Of a stretch of DNA of 34,778 nucleotides, positions 23,466-31,253 are shown one piece after another. Each line of letters starts with the position of its first letter. Positions within the stretch are counted from its first letter, which is position 1. Position numbers and translations under genes: made by a program. The stretch covers positions 1-34,778 of the forward strand of contig NZ_JARVWP010000034.1 of NCBI RefSeq assembly GCF_029846235.1, given 5' to 3'. The notes beneath the pieces are model-generated. The model was not told the DNA's origin. It searched no databases and was given only the letters and a program-made list of their open reading frames with translations. Source of the stretch: Bradyrhizobium sp. CER78 (GTDB lineage Bacteria; Pseudomonadota; Alphaproteobacteria; Rhizobiales; Xanthobacteraceae).

Positions 23466-24857
23466 TTAGACCGCCGGATCGATTGGAGAGGACGGCGTGC
23501 CGGCGGCCTCGACCGCCTCGCCCGCGGCGAGACAGAGATCCTCGCGGTAACGCGCGGCCACGAGCTGCACGCCGACCGGAATCCGCCCGACGAGGCCGGT
23601 GGAAACGACGAGCCCGGGCAGCCCCATGAACGGGATCGCGATCTGCGGCAGCTGCGCGTGCCACACCCGCGCGAACGACGCCTCGTCCTTGCGGTCGAGA
23701 TGATCGGGGAACGGCAGCTCGCCGGACACCGGCATCAGCAGCACCGGATATTTGTCGAGGAAGGCGAACCAGTCGCGCGTCAAGGTCGCGCGACGGGTCA
23801 GCGCCTGCGACAGGTCGAACGGGTGCACCCTTGAGCGGACGCCGCGCAGGCAAGCGAGCGCGCCTGGATCGCCCTCGCGCTCGGCAAACGCAAGCTGGGC
23901 CTCGTAGCCGTCGCCGAGCCAGAGCCGGGTCTGGATCTCGGCCGCCTCGCGCAGCGACGGCGTGTCGGCGATCTCCTCGACGATCCAGCCGGCAGCTTGC
24001 AGGCGCTTGCCGGCATCGGCCACCGCGGCGACCACTTCCGGCACCGGGTTGAGACCATCGGGGTTGAGGCACATCGCAACGCGCTTCTCGCGCGGCGGTC
24101 CCTCGAGCGGCACCGGCGCGTACCAGGGATCGCGATAATCGGGCGCCGACATCGCCGCGAGCGAGATGCGCAGGTCATTGACGGTGCGCGCCAGCGGGCC
24201 CGAGACCGCGCTGATCTGCGGACCGATCGGACGCTCCGGCAATGCCGCGTTGAAGGCCGGAATGCGGCCCATGCTCGGCCGCAGGCCGTGCACGCCGCAG
24301 GCATAGGCGGGATAGCGGATCGAGCCAGCGATATCGGTGCCATGCGCGATGTGGCCGATGCCGGCAGCGACCGCGGAGCCCGCGCCGCCGGACGAGCCGC
24401 CCGGGGTGATGGCTGGATCGCGCGGATTCTTGGTGTCGCCGTGAATGAGGTTGGTGGTGAACCAGCGATAGGACACCGCCGGACAATTGGTGCGGCCGAG
24501 CAGCACCGCGCCGGCCTTGCGCAGATTGGCGACCACAGGGTTATCGGCCTTGGCGATCAGGTCGCGCTGCGCCTTCAGGCCGTTGGTGGTGGCGTAGCCC
24601 TCCTGGTCGACATTGACCTTGATCGTAACAGGCACGCCGGCGAGCGGACCGACCGCCTCACCGCGCGCAATTGCCGCATCGATCGAGGCGGCCTGCGCCA
24701 GCACGTCGTCCGGCCGGTGATCGACCACCGCGTTGATCTTCGGGTTGACCGCATCGAGCCGGGCGAGCCCGGCCTCCGCGGCTTCCTTCGCCGATACCTT
24801 CTTCGATTTGATGAGGCCGGCGAGCTCGGTTGCCGACAGACGCCAAAGATCCTGCAT
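23466..24857 (-). CDS. Amidase-signature hydrolase
   Basis: A 463-residue amidase-signature protein that hydrolyses amide bonds. The Ser-cisSer-Lys triad is Lys80 (VTIKVNV), Ser155 (PGGSSGGAGSAVAAG) and Ser179 (GTDIAGSIRYPAYACG). No signal peptide, so cytoplasmic. The substrate is unknown; it resembles general amidases rather than GatA, as no gatC or gatB is near. First gene of the amidase - glutathione peroxidase - DUF3297 operon, 72 bp after the cytochrome c gene. Confidence 0.93.
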   Translation of the reverse strand: MQDLWRLSATELAGLIKSKKVSAKEAAEAGLARLDAVNPKINAVVDHRPDDVLAQAASIDAAIARGEAVGPLAGVPVTIKVNVDQEGYATTNGLKAQRDLIAKADNPVVANLRKAGAVLLGRTNCPAVSYRWFTTNLIHGDTKNPRDPAITPGGSSGGAGSAVAAGIGHIAHGTDIAGSIRYPAYACGVHGLRPSMGRIPAFNAALPERPIGPQISAVSGPLARTVNDLRISLAAMSAPDYRDPWYAPVPLEGPPREKRVAMCLNPDGLNPVPEVVAAVADAGKRLQAAGWIVEEIADTPSLREAAEIQTRLWLGDGYEAQLAFAEREGDPGALACLRGVRSRVHPFDLSQALTRRATLTRDWFAFLDKYPVLLMPVSGELPFPDHLDRKDEASFARVWHAQLPQIAIPFMGLPGLVVSTGLVGRIPVGVQLVAARYREDLCLAAGEAVEAAGTPSSPIDPAV

Positions 24858-24929
24858 GAGACACTCCGTATGACGGAGGCGTTTTAGCGCTACATGCAGA
24901 GCAAGGCCAGCTTCCCGCCGCGTAGCCGG

Positions 24930-25499
24930 TTAGCGGAAATGCGCGACGTAATAGGCAAGGTCGCCGATCTGCTCCTTGGTGACCGTCTGCATCACGTCCG
25001 CCATGGTGGCGTCGTAGCCGTGGCGGCTGTTGTCCTTGTATTCGGCCAGCGTCTTGGCGAGGTAGTCCTCGCGCTGATTGGCGATGCGGGGGACGTTGTC
25101 CTTGCCGGAGAAATCGGTGTTGTGGCAGCTGTTGCAGCGGTTCTGCTGCGCCAGCGCCTGGCCCTTTGCCATCTGCGCGGGGTCGCCGGCGTCAGTGGGC
25201 GGCGTCGGCTTCGGCAAGGTGGCGATGAAATCCGAGAAGCTGCGCAAATCGTCGTCGGTCATCGATTTCGCCATCTCGTTCATCGGGTCGAATACCCTGA
25301 GCTTCTCGCGAAACATGAACAGCTGGATCAGCGCATAGGGCGCCTGCTGGCCGCCGAGCGAGGGCGTGTTCTCGGTTTCCGACGTGCCGTGCTCGCCGTG
25401 GCAGGCAAAGCACGCCGCGGCACGTTCCTGGATGGTCTCGGCATTGGCGGAGAAGCTGATGGAGGCCAATACAAGCGAGGCGATCATTATCTTACGCAT
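24930..25499 (-). CDS. Diheme c-type cytochrome (c4-like)
   Basis: A 189-residue periplasmic cytochrome. The signal peptide (MIASLVLASISFSANA) precedes two cytochrome c domains with heme motifs CFACH (30-34) and CNSCH (122-126). Met residues in DPMNEMAKSM and TMADVMQ are candidate sixth ligands. The size and duplicated layout fit the c4/class I diheme group. It lies just downstream of the PQQ-type sugar dehydrogenase on the same strand (112 bp with a palindromic repeat), which makes it a good candidate electron acceptor for that enzyme; this pairing is inferred from position. Confidence 0.93.
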   Translation of the reverse strand: MRKIMIASLVLASISFSANAETIQERAAACFACHGEHGTSETENTPSLGGQQAPYALIQLFMFREKLRVFDPMNEMAKSMTDDDLRSFSDFIATLPKPTPPTDAGDPAQMAKGQALAQQNRCNSCHNTDFSGKDNVPRIANQREDYLAKTLAEYKDNSRHGYDATMADVMQTVTKEQIGDLAYYVAHFR

Positions 25500-25519
25500 T
25501 GGCCACTCCCGGCATTTCT

Positions 25520-25600
25520 GTCATTCCGGGGCGATGCGGAGCATCGAACCCGGAATCTCGAGATTCCGGGTCTGGTGCTGACGCACCAGCCCGGAATGAC
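25520..25600. repeat. Third-family palindromic repeat, copy 2
   Basis: GTCATTCCGGGGCG and its partner CCCGGAATGAC flank a central CCCGGAATCTCGAGATTCCG, as at 22653-22732. It sits between the sugar dehydrogenase and cytochrome genes, probably within one transcript. Confidence 0.85.
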
Positions 25601-25611
25601 GTTGTTGATTG

Positions 25612-26886
25612 TTACTGATTGGCGACCTTCGGCTTGCCGTAGCTGACGCGATAGACCGCGCCGTTCCAGTCGTCGGAGACCAGCAGCGAGCCGTCCTTCA
25701 GCAGCATCACGTCGACCGGACGGCCGACATACTTGTTGTCCTCGAGGAAGCCGGTCATGAACGGCTCGACCGACTTCACGGTGCCGTCCTTGTTCAGCCT
25801 CACGACGACGACGTCACCGCCCTGCTTCTGCGACTTGTTCCAGGAGCCGTGGCGCGCGACGAAGATCACGTTCTTGTAGGTCTTCGGGAACTGGCTTCCG
25901 GTGTAGAAGCGCATGCCGAGCGACGCCGTATGCGGGCCCATCAGGCCGACCGGCGGCGTGTAGTCCTTGCAGTTCTTGCCCCAGCCGAGCTCCTGGTCGA
26001 TGATGTTGCCCTGGTAGCAGAACGGCGCGCCGAAATCCTCGCCCGCCTTGGTGACGCGGTTGAGCTCGTCTTCCGGCACCGTCTCCGACAGCCAGTCGCG
26101 GCCATTGTCGGTGAAGTACATCTGCTTGGTCTCGGGATTCCAGTCGAAGCCGACCGAGTTGCGGACGCCGAGCGCGTAGACCTCGGCGCCGGAGCCATCG
26201 AGATTCATGCGGCGGATCTGGCCGTGGTCGGCATCATGCAGCACGTTGTTGCCGGGCTGGCCGACCGGAACATAGAGCTTGTTGTCGGGACCGATGGCGA
26301 TGAACTTCCAGCCATGCGCCTCGTCCTTCGGCAGCTTGTCGTAGATGACCGTCGGCTTCGGCGGGTTGTCCAGATTGTCCTCGATCTTGTCGATCTTGGA
26401 GACCTTCGAGAGCTCGGCGATGTAGAGCGTGCCGTCCTTGAAGGCGACGCCGTTCGGACGATAGAGGCCGGAGGCGATCACCTTGACCGAGCGCTTGCCG
26501 TCCTTGTTGACGATGGCATAGACCTTGTCGACGAGCCGGCTGCCGACGAACACGGTGCCCTTGTCGCCGAGCGCCAGCGAGCGCGCATTGGCCATGCCGG
26601 CGGCATAAACCTCGACATTGAAGCCGGCCGGCACCTTGAGCTTGGCGAGCGGCAGCTTGTCGGGCGCTGACGGCAGAGGCGGCGGCGCCACCGGCGCGAG
26701 CTTGGCGGCAGCTTCACTGTCCGGACGTCCGATCAAAGGCGAGCCCGGCGCCAGCGGCTGAGCGGCCGGGGCTGCACCTGCGGCGGGCGCAGCGGCCGGC
26801 TGCTGCGCTGCAGCAGAGAGCGTGAACGCGCCCAGCATGGCCCCCGCCAGCAGAAGGCTGCGCGGTGCGAACGAGTGTTTTTTCAT
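25612..26886 (-). CDS. PQQ-dependent sugar dehydrogenase (sorbosone/glucose type)
   Basis: A 424-residue exported beta-propeller oxidoreductase of the glucose/sorbosone dehydrogenase family. Signal peptide MKKHSFAPRSLLLAGAMLGAFT..., then an Ala/Pro/Gln-rich segment (about 28-65), then the propeller: NARSLALGDKGTVFVGSR, GLYRPNGVAFKDGTLYIAE, a conserved GVRNSVGFDWNPETKQMYF, TDNGRDWL and SLLVSDDWNGAVYRV. Members oxidise sugars or similar substrates with PQQ in the periplasm. The pqq operon begins 786 bp away on the opposite strand and a diheme cytochrome follows, so cofactor, enzyme and likely acceptor are together. ATG 26886 has GGGGAGAT upstream. The exact substrate is unknown. Confidence 0.92.
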   Translation of the reverse strand: MKKHSFAPRSLLLAGAMLGAFTLSAAAQQPAAAPAAGAAPAAQPLAPGSPLIGRPDSEAAAKLAPVAPPPLPSAPDKLPLAKLKVPAGFNVEVYAAGMANARSLALGDKGTVFVGSRLVDKVYAIVNKDGKRSVKVIASGLYRPNGVAFKDGTLYIAELSKVSKIDKIEDNLDNPPKPTVIYDKLPKDEAHGWKFIAIGPDNKLYVPVGQPGNNVLHDADHGQIRRMNLDGSGAEVYALGVRNSVGFDWNPETKQMYFTDNGRDWLSETVPEDELNRVTKAGEDFGAPFCYQGNIIDQELGWGKNCKDYTPPVGLMGPHTASLGMRFYTGSQFPKTYKNVIFVARHGSWNKSQKQGGDVVVVRLNKDGTVKSVEPFMTGFLEDNKYVGRPVDVMLLKDGSLLVSDDWNGAVYRVSYGKPKVANQ

Positions 26887-26957
26887 GATGATCTCCCCTG
26901 GGTGGAAGCCTTTGTTCATCGCGCCATTAACGTCGATCGGCGCCATCAGGCTTTCCG

Positions 26958-26988
26958 TTCATAGTCTTGCGAATTTGTCCGGACAAAT
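26958..26988 (-). promoter_or_regulatory. Candidate promoter and 16-bp palindromic operator of sugar dehydrogenase
   Basis: ATTTGTCCGGACAAAT at 26973-26988 is a perfect 16-bp palindrome. On the minus strand TTGTCC lies inside it and TATGAA (26963-26958) follows after 17 bases, giving a moderate sigma-70-like promoter with a start near 26950 and the ATG at 26886. A dimeric regulator bound here would cover the -35 element. Confidence 0.5.
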
Positions 26989-27011
26989 GCAATCGGAAAC
27001 ATGCTGACATC

Positions 27012-27059
27012 GTCCAACGCATGGTTGTGACCACGGTCCAACGCATCGTTGTGACCGCG
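27012..27059. repeat. Two tandem 24-bp repeats
   Basis: GTCCAACGCATGGTTGTGAC (27012 onward, ending CACG) and GTCCAACGCATCGTTGTGAC (27036 onward, ending CGCG) differ at two positions. A shorter repeat CAGTGCCTTG follows at 27079 and 27092. They lie between the sugar dehydrogenase promoter and the DUF6894-type gene; slippage products or regulator sites. Confidence 0.8.
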
Positions 27060-27090
27060 CGGCCGTGTCCGCGCTCGTCAGTGCCTTGGC

Positions 27091-27348
27091 TCAGTGCCTT
27101 GTCATGGAGCGGTCCGGGCGATCGAGGATCGCCTCGGTGAAGGGAAACTCCAGCACGATCTCGCCCTCGTCGTCGGTCACCTCGATGACCGCGCTGAGCA
27201 GCGCGCCGTCGGCGCCTTCGGTCTTGAGCAGTTCGCGAATCATCGCCCGCGCCATCTCCCACGCGCGATCCGGGTCGCGCAGGATTTCGCCGTCGGGATC
27301 GGAGATCAGCTCGTCGCCGATACGGGTATTGAAGAAATAGCGTGGCAT
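27091..27348 (-). CDS. DUF6894-type small protein
   Basis: An 85-residue soluble protein. The start MPRYFFNTRIGDELISDPDG, then RAWEMARAMIRELL and a VIEVTDDEGEIVLEFPF segment, matches the small DUF6894-type proteins abundant in Rhizobiales, where several copies per genome are common. No function is known. It is acidic, has no signal peptide or membrane segment, and stands alone between the sugar dehydrogenase and the pqq operon. Confidence 0.8.
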   Translation of the reverse strand: MPRYFFNTRIGDELISDPDGEILRDPDRAWEMARAMIRELLKTEGADGALLSAVIEVTDDEGEIVLEFPFTEAILDRPDRSMTRH

Positions 27349-27671
27349 CGGCTGAACTCGGCTCGGTTAGTCGCTTCCCGTGACGGGGAAGCACAGAATC
27401 GTCATCAGGACCTTCGGAGGATCATCTGGCCCTGTCTCTTAGTCCAAGATCACCATTCACCGTGTGGCGAACAACAGGAAAAAGGTCTGATGGCACCGGG
27501 TTTTGACGGGAAACGCGCGCACAAATTTGTGAGTGGGCCGGATTTGCCTTCTGCAGTGCAGCATGCCGTTCCGCAGGGCGCCTAGCGAAAAATTTAAGTG
27601 GCGAACTTTTTCAACCACAGTAGTTTACCTGCAGGGCGGAAAGTTCGTCCGGTTGCAACAAGGAGAGCCAA
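27349..27671. other. Upstream region of the pqq operon
   Basis: No gene seen. Features: a 7-bp hairpin GCTTCCC/GGGAAGC at 27373-27392; a perfect palindrome CACAAATTTGTG at 27520-27531, 141 bp before pqqA; and a widely spaced inverted repeat CGAACTTT (27602-27609) / AAAGTTCG (27640-27647) just before the pqqA ribosome-binding site AAGGAG, which could fold in the leader RNA. The pqqA promoter must be here, but I could not fix a -35/-10 pair. Confidence 0.5.
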
Positions 27672-27752
27672 ATGGCCTGGAAAGCACCGAAGATCGTCGA
27701 AGTGTCGGTCGGCATGGAAATCAACATGTATATGTGCGCCACCCGCAAGTAA
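27672..27752 (+). CDS. pqqA: PQQ precursor peptide PqqA
   Basis: A 26-residue ribosomal peptide, the backbone from which pyrroloquinoline quinone is made. Glu16 and Tyr20 are in the exact E-x-x-x-Y spacing that PqqE crosslinks, within GMEINMYMCATRK, and the MAWKAPKIVEVSVG leader is typical. AAGGAG lies seven bases before the ATG. It is followed by a 158-bp gap before pqqB, so, as in other bacteria, pqqA may be made in excess of the enzymes. The gap contains short direct repeats (TCCACGTT near 27870). Confidence 0.97.
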   Translation: MAWKAPKIVEVSVGMEINMYMCATRK

Positions 27753-27910
27753 GCGGCAGCGCCCTATACACGTTTAGCGGTTTAGCGCAGGTGGACATCC
27801 GGGCGTAACGCGCTCCCGAGCACGGGGGTGTGTTCCAAAGCCGGAGTCCACCTCGTAACGTTTTTGGGGTCCACGTTGGATCCACGTTCAACGTCTCCAG
27901 GGGACGGATC

Positions 27911-28840
27911 ATGCTTCGTGTCGTCGTCCTGGGTGCCGCGGCGGGTGGCGGCGTTCCGCAGTGGAACTGCGGCTGTGCCGTGTGCAGAACGGCACGAAGC
28001 GACCATCCCGAATTGCAGAGCACGCAAGCCTCGATCGCCGTCAGCGGCGATGGCGTGCACTGGTTCCTGGTCAACGCCTCCCCGGATCTCCGTCAGCAGC
28101 TGATCGCAACGCCGCAACTGCATCCGAAGCCCGGCGCGCTGCGCCACAGCCCGATCGCCGGCGTCATCCTCACCAACGGCGAGATCGATGCCGTCACCGG
28201 GCTGCTGTCGATGCGCGAGGGCTCGCCGTTCGCGATCTACGCCCATGAGCGGGTGCTGGCGATCCTGCGCTCGAACAGCATCTTCAACGTGCTGAGCGAA
28301 AAGAACGTCGCCCGGCTGCCGATCGCGGTCGACAAGGCCTTCGAACCGGCCCTGCCCGACGGATCGCCGTCGGGGCTCGAGGTCCTGCCGTTCGAGGTTC
28401 CCGGCAAGGGCGCATGGTATCTCGAGGGCAAGGCGCATCCGGCGGGCGCCGACGGTGTCGGCGATACGCTCGGCCTGCGTATTGCGGACAAGCAAAGCGG
28501 CAAATATTTCTACTTCCTGGCCGCCTGCGCCCGTGTGACCGACGACCTGAAGGCACGGCTCAAGGGCGCGCCCTTGGTGTTCTTCGACGGCACGGTGTGG
28601 CGCGACGACGAGTTGATTGCGGCGGGGCTCGGCAACAAGACCGGCCAGGGCATGGGACATATCGCGATGTCGGGCGATCAGGGCGCGATCGCAAGCCTCG
28701 CCGGGCTCGACATCGGACGAAAAGTGTTTTTGCATATCAACAACTCCAACCCGGCGCTGCTTGGGACCTCGGCCGAGCGCAAGGCGGCCGAACAGGCGGG
28801 CTGGCAGATTCCCTCCGACGGAACGGAGATCGTGCTGTGA
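27911..28840 (+). CDS. pqqB: PQQ biosynthesis protein PqqB
   Basis: A 309-residue metallo-beta-lactamase-fold protein thought to hydroxylate the PqqE/peptidase product late in PQQ synthesis. The N-terminus MLRVVVLGAAAGGGVPQWNC with CGCAVCR (Cys zinc site) is diagnostic; LVNASPDLRQQL, GVILTNGEIDAVTGLL and GQGMGHIAMSG are the other conserved blocks. ATG 27911 gives the standard length. Its stop overlaps the GTG start of pqqC. Confidence 0.97.
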   Translation: MLRVVVLGAAAGGGVPQWNCGCAVCRTARSDHPELQSTQASIAVSGDGVHWFLVNASPDLRQQLIATPQLHPKPGALRHSPIAGVILTNGEIDAVTGLLSMREGSPFAIYAHERVLAILRSNSIFNVLSEKNVARLPIAVDKAFEPALPDGSPSGLEVLPFEVPGKGAWYLEGKAHPAGADGVGDTLGLRIADKQSGKYFYFLAACARVTDDLKARLKGAPLVFFDGTVWRDDELIAAGLGNKTGQGMGHIAMSGDQGAIASLAGLDIGRKVFLHINNSNPALLGTSAERKAAEQAGWQIPSDGTEIVL

Positions 28841-29616
28841 ATGTGGTGCCTACCTCTGGAATGACCGCGCTCTCGATCGGCAAGGGCATCACGCTCGAAA
28901 CTGCCGAGGAGATGGAGGCGACGCTGCGTACCATCGGTGCGACGCGCTATCACAGCCTGCACCCGTTCCACCGCCTGCTGCATGGCGGCAAGCTCAACAA
29001 GGGCCAGGTCCAGGCCTGGGCGCTCAACCGCTATTACTACCAGAGCACGATCCCGCTGAAGGACGCGATGGTGATCTCGCGCTTCCGCGACCGCAACACA
29101 CGGATCGAATGGCGCCACCGCATCGAGGATCATGACGGCGATCTCGGCAATGAAGGCGGCATCGAGCGCTGGCTGAAGCTGACCGAAGGGCTCGGCCTCG
29201 ACACCGCCTATGTGGAGTCCACCGAAGGCATCCTGCCGGCGACCCGCTTTGCCGTGGAAGCCTATGTGCATTTCTGCCGCGACCGCACGCCGCTGGAGGC
29301 GATCGCCTCCTCGCTCACCGAATTGTTCGCGCCGAACCTGCATGAGGAGCGCATCTCGGGGATGCTGAAGCATTACGACTTCGTCAACCCCGACATCATG
29401 AGCTATTTCAGCCGCCGCCTGACCCAGGCGCCGCGCGACGCCGGCTTTGCGCTCGACTACGTCAAGCAGCATGCCAGGACGCCGGCCGAGCGCGAGGCAG
29501 TGTGCAACGCGCTGATCTTCAAGACCAACGTGCTGTGGGTGCAGCTCGACGCGCTCTACCACGCCTATGTCGACGGCCACATTCCGCCCGGCGCCTTCGT
29601 GCCGAAGACAGGTTAG
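28837..29616 (+). CDS. pqqC: PQQ synthase PqqC
   Basis: A 259-residue oxidase that performs the last, cofactor-free oxidation and ring closure of PQQ. Conserved blocks: RYHSLHPFHRLLHGGKLNKG, WALNRYYYQSTIPLKDA, EWRHRIEDHDG and ARTPAEREAVCNALIFKTNVLW. I chose the GTG at 28837, which overlaps the pqqB stop (GTGA) and has GGAG eight bases upstream; the ATG at 28861 (MTALSIGKG) would be eight residues shorter and is a reasonable alternative. A palindromic repeat begins right at its stop codon. Confidence 0.96.
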   Translation: MNVVPTSGMTALSIGKGITLETAEEMEATLRTIGATRYHSLHPFHRLLHGGKLNKGQVQAWALNRYYYQSTIPLKDAMVISRFRDRNTRIEWRHRIEDHDGDLGNEGGIERWLKLTEGLGLDTAYVESTEGILPATRFAVEAYVHFCRDRTPLEAIASSLTELFAPNLHEERISGMLKHYDFVNPDIMSYFSRRLTQAPRDAGFALDYVKQHARTPAEREAVCNALIFKTNVLWVQLDALYHAYVDGHIPPGAFVPKTG

Positions 29617-29716
29617 AGCATGATCCGGAAAAGTGCGAAGCGGTTTTCCGAGAGGATCATGCTCAAACAAGGAGCTAAAGTGCGATGACGATTCAACTCA
29701 ATCTCATCGCGCTTTA
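29616..29716. repeat. Two-hairpin palindromic repeat between pqqC and pqqD
   Basis: Two stems: AGCATGATCC (29617-29626) with GGATCATGCT (29654-29663), and TAAAGTGCGATGA (29676-29688) with TCATCGCGCTTTA (29704-29716). This is a familiar Bradyrhizobium intergenic element (GCATGATCCGGAAAAG type). It sits inside the pqq operon, starting at the pqqC stop and ending eleven bases before the pqqD ATG. Confidence 0.88.
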
Positions 29717-29727
29717 GAGACAACATC

Positions 29728-30036
29728 ATGGCCAGCCGCAACATCAGCGTCAGCGAGACCAGCCGGCCGAAACTGCCGCGCCACACCAAGCTGAAATTCG
29801 ACGAGACGCGGCAGGTCTGGGTGATCCTGGCGCCGGAGCGCGTGCTGGCGCCGGACGAGATCGCGGTCGAGGTGCTGCAACTCTGCGACGGCGTCCGCAG
29901 CGTCGCAGCGATGGTCGACCAGCTCGCGGAGAAATACGCCGCCCCGCGCGAGGCGATCGCGACCGACGTGATCGCGATGCTGCAGGACCTCGCCGACAAG
30001 GGCTTTCTCACCGAAGCGCGCGAGAGCACAGCATGA
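29728..30036 (+). CDS. pqqD: PqqA-binding chaperone PqqD
   Basis: A 102-residue RiPP recognition element that binds PqqA and presents it to PqqE. The PKLPRHTKLKFDETRQVWVILAPERVL start and the winged-helix C-terminal half (AAMVDQLAEKYAAPREAIATDVIAMLQDLADKGFL) are characteristic. It is a separate gene here, not fused to PqqC or PqqE as in some methylotrophs. The ribosome-binding site is weak, since the repeat ends just before it. Its last codon overlaps the pqqE start (ATGA). Confidence 0.96.
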   Translation: MASRNISVSETSRPKLPRHTKLKFDETRQVWVILAPERVLAPDEIAVEVLQLCDGVRSVAAMVDQLAEKYAAPREAIATDVIAMLQDLADKGFLTEARESTA

Positions 30037-31253
30037 GTGACACGCTCGCCGGCAACAAGACGACGACCGCACGCCCGACCGACGGGCTCGCGGTGCTCGA
30101 GCAAACGCGCTCGGCGGCCGAGACCTACGGCATCCCACTCGCGGTGCTGCTCGAGGTCACCCACCGCTGCCCGCTGCAATGCCCCTATTGCTCCAACCCG
30201 GTCGAGCTCGACCGCGGCTCGACCGAGCTGACCACCGACGAGTGGAAGAAGGTGCTGAGCGAGCTGGCCGAGCTCGGCGTGCTGCAGATCCATTTCTCCG
30301 GCGGCGAGCCGACCGCGCGCAAGGACATTGTCGAGCTGGTGCAGCACGCGACCGATGTCGGGCTCTATTCCAACCTGATCACCTCGGCCGTGCTGCTGAC
30401 CAAGGACAAGCTGTCGGCGCTGGCCGATGCCGGCCTCAGCCATGTGCAGATCAGTTTTCAGGGCAACGAGCCCAACGTCGCCGACCGCGTTGCGGGCCTG
30501 AAGGACGCGCACAGGAAAAAGCTCGAAGTCGCGAAATGGACGCGCGAGCTCGACATGCCGCTCACGGTGAATGCGGTGATGCACAGGCAGAACCTGCATC
30601 AGCTGCCCGACATTATCCAGATGGCGGTTGACCTCGACGCCGACCGGCTCGAGGTCGCCAACGTGCAGTATTACGGCTGGGCGCTGAAGAACCGCGCCGC
30701 GCTGATGCCGACGATCGAGCAGATCGAGGAGACCAGCCGCATCGTCGAGGAAGCACAAGTGCGCCTGAAGGGCACGCTCGCGATCGACTATGTCGTGCCG
30801 GACTATTACGCGCTGCGGCCGAAGAAATGCATGGGCGGCTGGGGCCGCCAGTTCTTCAATATCTCGCCGGCCGGCAAGGTGCTGCCGTGTCACGCCGCCG
30901 AAAGCATCACCGGGCTCGAATTCTTATCGGTGCGCTCGAACCATTCGATCGCCTGGATCTGGCAGAACTCGGAAGCCTTCAACCGCTATCGCGGCACCGG
31001 CTGGATGCCGGAGCCGTGCAAATCCTGCGAATTCCGCGAGGTCGACTACGGCGGCTGCCGTTGCCAGGCCTTTGCGCTGACCGGCGATGCCGGGAATACC
31101 GACCCGGCCTGCGCGCTGTCACCGCGGCATGAGGAGATCTTCAAGCAGGCCGAGCGGGAATCCGCCGGCTCGCAGAACCGTTTCCTGTACCGCAACTTCG
31201 CCGGCGGCACGCTGGAAGCGGACGACCACCAGGAAAGACCTCATGGCGCCTGA
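30033..31253 (+). CDS. pqqE: Radical SAM PqqE
   Basis: A 406-residue radical SAM/SPASM enzyme that forms the Glu-Tyr carbon-carbon bond in PqqA. The SAM cluster motif is Cys46-x3-Cys50-x2-Cys53 (VTHRCPLQCPYCSNP), followed by HFSGGEPTARKD. The C-terminal SPASM region carries the auxiliary cluster ligands (KKCMGGWGRQFF, LPCHAA, EPCKSCEFREVDYGGCRCQA, DPACALSP). It overlaps pqqD by four bases and its 3' end overlaps the next gene by eleven, so translation of the three is likely coupled. Confidence 0.97.
   Translation: MSDTLAGNKTTTARPTDGLAVLEQTRSAAETYGIPLAVLLEVTHRCPLQCPYCSNPVELDRGSTELTTDEWKKVLSELAELGVLQIHFSGGEPTARKDIVELVQHATDVGLYSNLITSAVLLTKDKLSALADAGLSHVQISFQGNEPNVADRVAGLKDAHRKKLEVAKWTRELDMPLTVNAVMHRQNLHQLPDIIQMAVDLDADRLEVANVQYYGWALKNRAALMPTIEQIEETSRIVEEAQVRLKGTLAIDYVVPDYYALRPKKCMGGWGRQFFNISPAGKVLPCHAAESITGLEFLSVRSNHSIAWIWQNSEAFNRYRGTGWMPEPCKSCEFREVDYGGCRCQAFALTGDAGNTDPACALSPRHEEIFKQAERESAGSQNRFLYRNFAGGTLEADDHQERPHGA

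Noticed and set aside
24340..24360. TGGCACCGATATCGC on the minus strand inside the amidase gene
   Set aside because: Sigma-54-like spacing but TCGC at -12, and it lies within a coding region with no gene start downstream.
29613..30893. 426-codon minus-strand frame across pqqD/pqqE
   Set aside because: Antisense shadow of pqqD and pqqE; no start signal or domain.
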